Assembly (NCBI GenBank): GCA_002317225.1
Contig: DCIW01000088.1
Location: 1-7,448 of the forward strand
Length of the DNA: 7,448 bases
Origin: Prevotellaceae bacterium UBA1716
GTDB taxonomy: Bacteria; Bacteroidota; Bacteroidia; Bacteroidales; Bacteroidaceae
Direction of reading: 5' to 3'
Shown: positions 1 to 5,604 of the stretch, piece after piece
Layout: every line of letters starts with the position of its first letter
Numbering within the stretch: the first letter of the stretch is position 1
Made by a program: the position numbers and the translations under genes
Notes under the pieces: model-generated
Databases searched by the model: none
Told to the model about the DNA's origin: nothing
The model's input: the letters and a program-made list of their open reading frames with translations, nothing else

Positions 1-58
1 TCATAGTTCTGATCTTGCCGAACTCATCGCTTTCGAAAATCTGAATGTTTGTATTCAT
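1..58 (-). CDS. Bro-N / phage antirepressor-like protein, N-terminal 19 codons only
   Basis: An ATG at 58-56 on the minus strand opens a frame that stays open to the window edge and reads MNTNIQIFESDEFGKIRTM. The pattern 'IQIF-x-x-x-EFG-x-[IV]-R-T' is the usual opening of Bro-N domain proteins (BRO family, phage antirepressors), where it forms the first beta strands of a DNA-binding domain. The start is supported by a purine-rich leader (65-59 and beyond) and by a TAnnTTTG promoter box at 184-177. Bacteroidales carry such genes both in prophages and as solitary chromosomal copies, and the window cannot tell which applies. The C-terminal partner domain (KilAC, ORF6N or other), which would define the subtype, lies outside. 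The family call rests on a short motif, so it is moderate; that a coding region starts here is more secure. Confidence 0.6.
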   Translation of the reverse strand, partial: MNTNIQIFESDEFGKIRTM

Positions 59-118
59 ACTTCTTTTTCTTTTTTTTTCTTATAATTCTTATTATTAACT
101 CTTGGCACTCCCCCCATC

Positions 119-133
119 GTTTGGGCCCTAAAC
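119..133 (-). promoter_or_regulatory. Interrupted palindrome in the leader of the antirepressor-like gene
   Basis: Positions 119-133 read GTTTGGGCCCTAAAC: GTTT/AAAC arms around a GGGCCC core, offset by a single T. It lies between the -7 box (184-177) and the start codon (58), so it would be in the 5' untranslated leader. It could be a repressor-binding dyad or a small RNA stem. A second, AT-only dyad (ATAAT, TCTT loop, ATTAT) occupies 82-95. Function is inferred from position and symmetry only. Confidence 0.25.
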
Positions 134-176
134 AAAAAAGAAAGCAGCCGAATCAGTTGGTGTCTGATTTCGAGTG

Positions 177-184
177 CAAAGGTA
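177..184 (-). promoter_or_regulatory. Bacteroidetes -7 promoter box (TACCTTTG) for the antirepressor-like gene
   Basis: On the minus strand positions 184-177 read TACCTTTG, an exact match to the TAnnTTTG -7 consensus of the Bacteroidetes primary sigma factor, followed by C as is common. A TTTTG candidate for the -33 element lies at 213-209. The gap to TTTG at 212-209 is 24 bp, somewhat longer than the usual 19-21 or so, so the -33 assignment is weak. Transcription from here would give an untranslated leader of roughly 110 nt before the ATG at 58. The candidate -33 element overlaps the first copy of the ACAAAT array, which suggests regulated rather than constitutive expression. Confidence 0.5.
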
Positions 185-212
185 TGGTATTTTTTCTTCT
201 CCTAAAAGCAAA

Positions 213-272
213 ACAAATAAAGACAAATGTTTCGACAAATAAAAACAAATGAAAACAATTGTTTCGACAAAT
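213..272. repeat. Helically phased ACAAAT hexamer array (candidate operator)
   Basis: Top-strand ACAAAT occurs at 213, 223, 235, 245 and 267, with a one-base variant ACAATT at 255, giving start-to-start steps of 10, 12, 10, 10 and 12 bp, close to one helical turn each. Embedded in it is an 18-bp direct repeat (223-240 and 255-272, 17 of 18 identical, 32 bp apart) containing TGTTTCGACAAAT. The array begins at the candidate -33 position of the antirepressor-like promoter and extends upstream, where a cooperative regulator or a DNA-bending protein would bind. The regulator is unknown. The surroundings are A-rich, so part of the signal may be compositional, but the exact 13-bp core repeated at 228-240 and 260-272 is not explained by composition alone. 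Confidence 0.5.
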
Positions 273-311
273 GCCGACATTTTTTTTCCAGCTTTACGCT
301 TAAGAAGATAC

Positions 312-367
312 CATCATTAAACCTTTATTAGGGTTAAGCAATCATCATTCAACTTCTAATAGGGTTA
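312..367. repeat. Degenerate 25-bp direct repeat pair at 31-bp spacing
   Basis: Positions 312-336 and 343-367 align without gaps at 21 of 25 bases; both begin CATCATT and end TAGGGTTA. Their 31-bp offset is about three helical turns, nearly the same as the 32-bp offset of the repeat at 223-272. The first copy also has an internal dyad (AACC...GGTT). No open reading frame covers the area. It may be part of the same upstream control region or a decayed repeat; nothing in the sequence decides between these. Confidence 0.4.
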
Positions 368-410
368 GAGTATAAATCCATTTCTTATTTATCCGGTAAA
401 CTTTATCTCC

Positions 411-519
411 CACAGAGCCACAGAGCTCTCAGAGACCTCCGGTTAGTAATATTTGAGCCCACGGGCTTCGGCACTTCGTGCTACGCAAGGGAGCTCACAG
501 AGCCATCCGGAGAGTTAGT
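411..519. repeat. CACAGAG repeat block bracketing small palindromes
   Basis: CACAGAGCCA occurs exactly at 411-420 and 496-505. Each copy is followed by a TCCGG...TTAGT segment (438-447 and 506-519), so 411-447 and 496-519 look like two diverged copies of one unit, the second with an internal deletion. GAGCTC also occurs at 424-429 and 491-496. Between the copies lie two palindromes: AGCCC-AC-GGGCT (456-467) and GCAC-TTC-GTGC (471-481). The form is that of a dispersed intergenic repeat with a REP-like core. No transposase or coding potential is visible. Confidence 0.4.
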
Positions 520-520
520 G

Positions 521-657
521 TGTTACAATGTTACAATGTTACAAGCCTGATTTTCCACCCCCTATATTATATATATATAAGTATATAAGTAGTATAAGTA
601 GTAGTGTAGAAGGTGGGGGGATTATAAAAACTGCTGTAGCGCTGTAGCACTGTAGCG
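521..657. repeat. Symmetric element: two inverted triple 8-bp arrays around C-run, AT core and G-run
   Basis: The left array is three exact tandem copies of TGTTACAA (521-544). The right array is three copies of CTGTAGCR (634-657). Read on the opposite strand the right array is three copies of YGCTACAG, which matches the left array at 16 of 24 positions, all eight differences being transitions. Inside the arrays come CCACCCCC (555-562) on the left and GGTGGGGGG (612-620) on the right, and in the middle a TA-rich stretch (563-610) with TATATATATA. The whole is an imperfect inverted repeat with arms of about 42-46 bp. It lies just after the GH115 gene and could be a MITE-like element, a structured 3' end of that transcript, or an iteron-like protein-binding site. 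Confidence 0.55.
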
Positions 658-658
658 C
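626..658 (-). terminator. Weak possible terminator after the GH115 gene
   Basis: On the minus strand, right after the GH115 stop codon, GCGCT (658-654) can pair with AGCGC (643-639) across a 10-nt loop. Alternatively TGCT (649-646) can pair with AGCA (635-632), followed after one G by a run of five T (630-626). Both stems are short, so intrinsic termination would be inefficient unless the larger inverted repeat at 521-657 folds as a whole. This is the only candidate terminator seen downstream of the two-gene carbohydrate operon. Confidence 0.25.
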
Positions 659-666
659 GATGAACC

Positions 667-2889
667 TTATTTCATCCAAACACTTTTGAGTTTTACTCCG
701 TTGGTGAGGGGAGTCAAGAGGATGCGATGCTCTGTTCTGGAATCATCGGAGGGGAGAGTGATGATGCGTTTGGCATAACCACGCAGAACATTCTGCTTCC
801 ATTCCTCAGAACGATCATAAGTTTGGTATTCAATGACTTTAGGAGCATTCCCATCAACCGAAACTGAGAATGCAAGACGATCGCTGTTGATAGGATGATT
901 TGGGAAGAGGCGGAACTGAAGCGTTACGATCTTAGCACCCGATTGAGTCTTGCAAGTGAATTCCATTGGAGTGGAAATCTCACCTCCATTAGAAGTAGCA
1001 ACCAGTTGCCATTCACTTTTTTCAGGATAAACAGGCAGTTGTGATGCTGAAACCTTCCCGAAAACAGACAAGTTGCGTGGTGAAGCAGACATGATTCCAT
1101 CCCACTTGCCATCAGCACATACCTTATTATATATATGCGTGAGCGACTGAATGCTATCATAAGCAGTCTCACAACGCTCTGGGCATAAGAACTTGAATGT
1201 CATCTGCGCAGCACCTTGAACAGGATACTTCACCATTTCGAAGAAAGCATCCTTACGGTCGAGAGGAACTTCCGAAGAGAGCTTTTCCACCTCATCCGAA
1301 AGTGATTCGTAAGCCTTAATACGAGCATCAACATCAGCAAGAGTCCAATCCTCATTAGCCTTATGGATAGTGTTCCAATAAGTCTTGTCCGCTTCTTCGG
1401 TTCGTGTACCTCCCATAAACTCTGGTTTGCACTGGTTCATCAATTCAAAATGCTTCTGCATGAGAGATGCAACCTTCTTTCCCAAGTCATCACCAAATTC
1501 ACGAACAAAGAACTTCTCGTACCAATCATCCTCACTAATACCTTTCCAAGCAATATCCATGAAGAGTTCTGTCTGATATTCAGAAGGTTTGATATCACCT
1601 ACATTTACCACCCACATCTTCTGAATGCCTCGGCGATAACCTTCCATAAGTTCGTTGGTAATCACCTGAGGAGGCATGGAGTTCAACCAAAGATAATCGT
1701 GTGGTCTGCCCCAATAACTGATATGATAATAGAGTCCGTTGCCTCCCTTACGGGCAAGTTCTACAGAATCAGGATAATGGCGAATGTATCCATAATTATC
1801 ATCAGTCCACATGAGAGTGACATCATCAGGCACTTGAAGTCCACTCTTATAAATATCAAGAACTTCCTTATAAGGAACGAAGACTTGTGGAATTTTAGTA
1901 AGAGCATCTTGTGTGATTCCGAGTCTGTACTTCAACATATTTCGCTGATCGTTGATGACCATCTGAAGGTATTTGAGTTTGTCTTCATTAGTCTTAACAC
2001 CTTGCATAGCACCATCGTGAACTCCTCGCATTCCGAGAGTATAAACCACTTCCTGGTCTTTCACCTCATCAATGCGCTCGCGCCAAAAGTCTTGAACAGC
2101 AGGGCGATTTGTAACATAATTATAGTCGCCTTTACCACGTATGCCCCACTCTGCTGCAGGACTCGTAGCCATTGGTTCACAATGACTTCCACCGAGATAA
2201 ATGCCATATTTCTTTGCCACCTCACGATTGCCCTCGATAGTGTAGAAAGGTTGTGAACATTCGTGCATGGCAGGCCAATAGTAGTTGGCACGAAGACGAA
2301 GGAGAAGTTGGAAAATCTTCTCATTCACTTTTGGTCCAATCGCTCCCTTGATGCGACCTTGCTTGAGAGTGAATGCCTCAGGTTCTTGTTTTGTAGCCCA
2401 AGGATTCAATCCCCAATCCTCATCATTGATGAATATGCCACGATATGCTACTGCAGGATGCTGCACATTGGAATATCCATCAGGAAGTTGGAATTCGCTA
2501 AGAGTATGAGGAGTGCAATCTGCCCAATACTCCCAAGGACTGACTCCCAAGAGTCGGCTAACCTCAAGAATACCATATGCAAGTCCGTGACTATCAGCAC
2601 CTGTTATGTGTAGTTTTCCATTGTTTACGATTAGCACAAAACCTTCGTGAGGCAATGTAGCATCAATTTCGCAAATAATCTCAGCACCACCCTTTTGCAC
2701 AATCACCATCTTGCTTCCAAGCACTTTGCCCATGTCCGAAGCAAGCATATCAGCAGCGGTTACTGCTACTGGTTTTATGCCTTCAGGAAGAATCAACTTC
2801 ACATCAGCACCTCTTTTTATAACAAAGTCTTTAGCGGAAAGACCAAGAAGAAAAGCAGAAAGAATTAATAATGTTACAAATCTTTTCAT
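667..2889 (-). CDS. Secreted GH115 alpha-glucuronidase, compact form
   Basis: This is a 740-residue glycoside hydrolase of family GH115, whose known members remove (4-O-methyl)-alpha-glucuronic acid from xylan chains and, in some cases, from arabinogalactan. A Sec signal peptide covers residues 1-19 (MKRF, hydrophobic core, LSA cleavage site). Family blocks seen are YRGIFINDEDWGLNPWA (149-165), NYYWPAMHE (202-210), GSHCEPM (234-240), GMRGVHDGAM (286-295), WTDDNYGYIRHYP (361-373) and YYHISYWGRPHDYLW (387-401). A helical region (about 495-605) and a beta-rich end (about 616-740, with FPNHPINSDRLAFSVSVDG) follow. GH115 proteins are usually about 830-950 residues, so a C-terminal beta domain seems shortened. 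The start is the ATG at 2889; an in-frame TTG at 2898 would add three residues and is less likely. No T9SS-like tail or lipobox is present, suggesting a periplasmic enzyme. It lies 31 bp after the PL11 gene, probably co-transcribed. The family is certain; the exact substrate is not. Confidence 0.93.
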   Translation of the reverse strand: MKRFVTLLILSAFLLGLSAKDFVIKRGADVKLILPEGIKPVAVTAADMLASDMGKVLGSKMVIVQKGGAEIICEIDATLPHEGFVLIVNNGKLHITGADSHGLAYGILEVSRLLGVSPWEYWADCTPHTLSEFQLPDGYSNVQHPAVAYRGIFINDEDWGLNPWATKQEPEAFTLKQGRIKGAIGPKVNEKIFQLLLRLRANYYWPAMHECSQPFYTIEGNREVAKKYGIYLGGSHCEPMATSPAAEWGIRGKGDYNYVTNRPAVQDFWRERIDEVKDQEVVYTLGMRGVHDGAMQGVKTNEDKLKYLQMVINDQRNMLKYRLGITQDALTKIPQVFVPYKEVLDIYKSGLQVPDDVTLMWTDDNYGYIRHYPDSVELARKGGNGLYYHISYWGRPHDYLWLNSMPPQVITNELMEGYRRGIQKMWVVNVGDIKPSEYQTELFMDIAWKGISEDDWYEKFFVREFGDDLGKKVASLMQKHFELMNQCKPEFMGGTRTEEADKTYWNTIHKANEDWTLADVDARIKAYESLSDEVEKLSSEVPLDRKDAFFEMVKYPVQGAAQMTFKFLCPERCETAYDSIQSLTHIYNKVCADGKWDGIMSASPRNLSVFGKVSASQLPVYPEKSEWQLVATSNGGEISTPMEFTCKTQSGAKIVTLQFRLFPNHPINSDRLAFSVSVDGNAPKVIEYQTYDRSEEWKQNVLRGYAKRIITLPSDDSRTEHRILLTPLTNGVKLKSVWMK

Positions 2890-2902
2890 GACTTTCAAAA
2901 TT

Positions 2903-2917
2903 AAGCTTGCAAAGCTT
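2903..2917 (-). other. Intercistronic hairpin between PL11 and GH115 genes
   Basis: The short gap between the PL11 stop codon (2923-2921) and the GH115 start (2889) holds two AAGCTT hexamers (2903-2908 and 2912-2917) three bases apart. They form a perfect 6-bp stem with a 3-nt loop in the transcript. The trailing minus-strand sequence AATTTTG has only four T, so this is a poor terminator. It is better read as an mRNA-processing or stability element, or as a partial attenuator that lowers GH115 output relative to the lyase. The role is inferred from position only. Confidence 0.4.
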
Positions 2918-2920
2918 GAA

Positions 2921-5563
2921 TTATTTCACCATCACCTTCTTACCATCTATAATGTAGATTCCATGAGAAGGGGTATCCACTCTGCGACCTGTAAGATCAT
3001 AATATGCAGATGATTGAGACTTGGCAGATGATGAAGGAACATTGATGTCAGTTGCATCCACCTTCTTATATGTGAATGTCACATTAGCCATAATCTGCTT
3101 GTTCTTACCCGCAGAATCAGTTGCAGAATCAACAATGTTCGAATTGTCGAATGTAAGCACAATCTGCTTCTTTGCCTCAAAACCACTTGCTTTAGCAGTA
3201 ACTGCAGATTGACCAGCAGTACCTCCAGGGAACTTCACGCTTGAAGCGAGTTCGGATGTCTCACTCTCATCCACATAGATTCCTGTGAGATAGATTGAAC
3301 GATCGGCAGCAGTAGATGAGTTGTTGCTATAACCAGTCACGCTGATTCCCGTAATCACATAACCTTCATTTACCGTAAACACAATCTGATTATTATTGCC
3401 TGTACGAATCTTCAAGTAACCATTTGATGATGAAGCAGTAAGTTCACCGTTAGCACCTGCAGAATAACAAGTTCCAGCAACTGTTCCCTTATCAGCAGAA
3501 GGAAGTTTGAGTGCTTCTTCACCCGATGTAGCAGGTTCGGCAGGAGATGCTTCAGGTGCATGCGAAGTAGTGCTTGTCTTGTAAGTTGCACCATTGATTC
3601 CAAGATACTTATCAAGCTTGTAACCGAGATGTGGAGGTTGGTTGTAAGATGAATTCTGCCAAGCCACACCCATACGATAAACATGATCTTCCATCAAACA
3701 AGGCACCTTATACTTAGTCTCTTCGGGAGTTGAATAGATGAGGAGTTTGCAGTTGCTTGCAGAGTAGTCGCTCTCATATTCGAACATGATAAGTTCCTCG
3801 CGCCAGTCGCCCAAGATATCTGCTTGCAGACAAGGAGTTGCCTTTGTTGTATTGCAAGTGGATGGCGAACCATAATCAGCAAAATACTGAACATAATCAA
3901 TGCCCTTAGTCGATGTGTTGTAAGCACGGATGCAAGGCGAACTCTTGCCAGTATTCGAATCATAATGCCCATCGAAAGTCTGATCGTATGGGTCGCCTGT
4001 CCAATAAATTCGGAAATTGGTATCTGCCTTCTTTGTCAGGACTGTAGAACCATTTGTGCAAGAGCGAGAATAACTATCTTGACTCGACCAGAACTCAAAA
4101 CCATCGTTCGAAGGAACAAAGTCTGCAGCAAGTCCACGACCATTATCTTTTTCGCCTGTTGCAGAACAGAGGAGTTTGCCCGTTACAGGATCATGAACAT
4201 CATAACCATAAGGACTCTCCTCATGAGGCATCATGACATATAGTTTATCATCCGAAGCACTGAGCGGAGCAAGATGGATAGCATCTCCATGTCCAAGTCC
4301 TGTGGAAGCGAGACATTCGCCATTATGAGCAACGGTTGCTGAACCAATCACGATTTCATCGCAGAGGTCATTATCCACATCGCCTACCGAAATGCCATGC
4401 ACTCCTTGACCATAACAAGACTTTCCTGTTCCCGAAGAGAGCACTTTGCCTGCACCATCAACCACCGACCAACTATCAGCACTCAAACTCTTGTGCAACC
4501 AACGGGTAGCGAGTTTTGAACCATCCCAATCAACAGCCCAAACATAACAAGCCTTATAATATCCACGTTCGAAAATGGCAGATGGAGCCTCGTTGGTTCC
4601 TCCAAGGAATGCCACACAAGCATTGAAACGGTTGCCTCGATTTTGGTTTGTATCGCCCCAACCTGAGTTGTACGAACCACCAGCAGTTGGGAAATCGACC
4701 ATAGCACGACTTGGCGAATACCAAATAGTATGCATTGCAGCACCAGTCTCTCCATTGAAGACAGTAAGGAACTCCTCGCCTTCGGTAATATTGCCCGCAT
4801 AACTGCCACTTGTAGCATAGCAAGCCTTCGTGTTATCCACTGCCTTTATCTTCGAATCAGTTGCTGCAGCAGACACATATTTGCCCTTTCCGTCCTTTGA
4901 ACCAGGAGCAGTTTTGCAAACCATCTCTGCCTTGCCATCTCCATCAAAATCATATACAAGGAATTGGGTGTAATGATTGCCCGAACGGATATTCAAACCG
5001 AGATTCACTCTCCAGAGTTGAGTGCCATCCATCTCATAACAATCGATGATGCAAGGTGATGAATAACCCTTTGGAGTACCATTATCACGTTGGTTGTCAG
5101 GCATCCACTTCAAGATGAGTTCGTAGTCGCCATCACCATCCACATCACCCACACTGATATCATCTGGGCGATAACGACCAGTTGTTTCACCGCTCTTGAT
5201 GGCAGAAGGACGAGGAACAGAAATGCTTGTGTACATATTGTTCCAAGCAGTTGCGGATGAAGTTTCAACAGCCGAACCACCAACTACAGTTTCCACCTTA
5301 TAAGTATCGCCCGAAAGACCTTCCTTATCAAGATAGTTAGTCTTGTCTGAAATGCCTTGAGCAATCACTTTTCCATTTCTGAGCACGTTGAATGTAGTTC
5401 CTTCCGCATCGCTTGTCAACGAACGCCACGAGAGGAGTATTCCCGCGCTGCTTTTAACCGCAACAGGAGCACGATTGAGTTTTTCCTTATAATTATTTTG
5501 GGCATTAGCCGTAAGGCACATGCCCGAAAGCATCAAAATGCTTAATAGTCTTGTCGAAATCAT
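2921..5563 (-). CDS. Secreted PL11 rhamnogalacturonan lyase with extra C-terminal module and sorting-like tail
   Basis: This 880-residue protein belongs to polysaccharide lyase family 11, which cleaves the rhamnogalacturonan I backbone of pectin by beta-elimination. A Sec signal peptide ends at ANA-QNN (cleavage near residue 21). Residues 27-110 are the N-terminal beta domain (RAPVAVKSSAGILLSWRSL). Residues 111-655 are the beta-propeller, with calcium-type loops GDVDGDGDYELILKW (139-153), YDFDGDGKAEMVCKT (204-218) and GDVDNDLCDEIVIGS (394-408), the RFNACVAFLGG segment (312-322), GHGDAIHL (424-431) and GVAWQNSSYNQPPHLGY (632-648). A Pro/Ser/Glu linker (665-684) leads to a beta-rich module (about 685-833). 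The last 26 residues (YDLTGRRV...GIYIIDGKKVMVK) resemble the tails of exported Prevotella proteins handled by type IX-like secretion. The known PL11 catalytic unit is about 600 residues, so the extra 200 are an addition, perhaps carbohydrate-binding. It lies 41 bp after the helicase gene and 31 bp before the GH115 gene. Confidence 0.94.
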   Translation of the reverse strand: MISTRLLSILMLSGMCLTANAQNNYKEKLNRAPVAVKSSAGILLSWRSLTSDAEGTTFNVLRNGKVIAQGISDKTNYLDKEGLSGDTYKVETVVGGSAVETSSATAWNNMYTSISVPRPSAIKSGETTGRYRPDDISVGDVDGDGDYELILKWMPDNQRDNGTPKGYSSPCIIDCYEMDGTQLWRVNLGLNIRSGNHYTQFLVYDFDGDGKAEMVCKTAPGSKDGKGKYVSAAATDSKIKAVDNTKACYATSGSYAGNITEGEEFLTVFNGETGAAMHTIWYSPSRAMVDFPTAGGSYNSGWGDTNQNRGNRFNACVAFLGGTNEAPSAIFERGYYKACYVWAVDWDGSKLATRWLHKSLSADSWSVVDGAGKVLSSGTGKSCYGQGVHGISVGDVDNDLCDEIVIGSATVAHNGECLASTGLGHGDAIHLAPLSASDDKLYVMMPHEESPYGYDVHDPVTGKLLCSATGEKDNGRGLAADFVPSNDGFEFWSSQDSYSRSCTNGSTVLTKKADTNFRIYWTGDPYDQTFDGHYDSNTGKSSPCIRAYNTSTKGIDYVQYFADYGSPSTCNTTKATPCLQADILGDWREELIMFEYESDYSASNCKLLIYSTPEETKYKVPCLMEDHVYRMGVAWQNSSYNQPPHLGYKLDKYLGINGATYKTSTTSHAPEASPAEPATSGEEALKLPSADKGTVAGTCYSAGANGELTASSSNGYLKIRTGNNNQIVFTVNEGYVITGISVTGYSNNSSTAADRSIYLTGIYVDESETSELASSVKFPGGTAGQSAVTAKASGFEAKKQIVLTFDNSNIVDSATDSAGKNKQIMANVTFTYKKVDATDINVPSSSAKSQSSAYYDLTGRRVDTPSHGIYIIDGKKVMVK

Positions 5564-5604
5564 TTAATAATAATTAATCTATTAGGTTATATATTATATC
5601 TTCC
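5564..5604. other. AT-only gap between helicase stop and PL11 start
   Basis: Only 6 of these 41 bases are G or C. There is no GC-rich stem with a T-run that would end transcription of the helicase gene, and no TAnnTTTG box for the PL11 gene. A 5-bp AT dyad (TTAAT, AATA loop, ATTAA, 5564-5577) sits directly before the PL11 ATG and keeps the ribosome-binding region A/U-rich, as is usual in Bacteroidetes, without a Shine-Dalgarno sequence. Transcription of the PL11-GH115 pair may therefore start inside the helicase gene or read through from it. Confidence 0.4.

Noticed and set aside
49..252. Plus-strand open frame with a poly-Phe start
   Set aside because: It is a product of the pyrimidine-rich strand opposite the A-rich leader of the antirepressor-like gene. 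The composition is low-complexity and the frame overlaps that gene's start, promoter box and part of the hexamer array.
331..367. Telomere-like GGGTTA repeats
   Set aside because: Only two copies occur, 31 bp apart, and they belong to the longer 25-bp direct repeat. There is no tandem array.
447..455. Plus-strand -7 promoter box TAATATTTG
   Set aside because: The spacing is one base too long for TAnnTTTG and no plus-strand gene lies downstream.
411..657. CRISPR array
   Set aside because: The repeats are 8-10 bp, immediately tandem or irregularly spaced, without uniform 25-40 bp repeats and unique spacers, and no cas gene is present.
1363..2256. Plus-strand open frame of 297 codons inside the GH115 gene
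   Set aside because: It is antisense to unambiguous GH115 catalytic blocks, its translation resembles no family, and it has no upstream promoter or leader. Its length is explained by the codon bias of the real gene.
2896..2898. TTG as start codon of the GH115 gene
   Set aside because: The ATG nine bases downstream gives a standard signal peptide (MKRF...). TTG starts are uncommon in this group and nothing favours the longer form.
3824..4243. Plus-strand open frame opposite the PL11 propeller
   Set aside because: It is antisense to conserved PL11 motifs, and its Cys/Arg/Ile-rich translation is typical of shadow frames.
5516..5530. Lipoprotein signal in the PL11 leader (LSGMC)
   Set aside because: The residue before the cysteine is Met rather than Gly/Ala, so the lipobox is not met. 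A good type I cleavage site (ANA-Q) follows shortly after.
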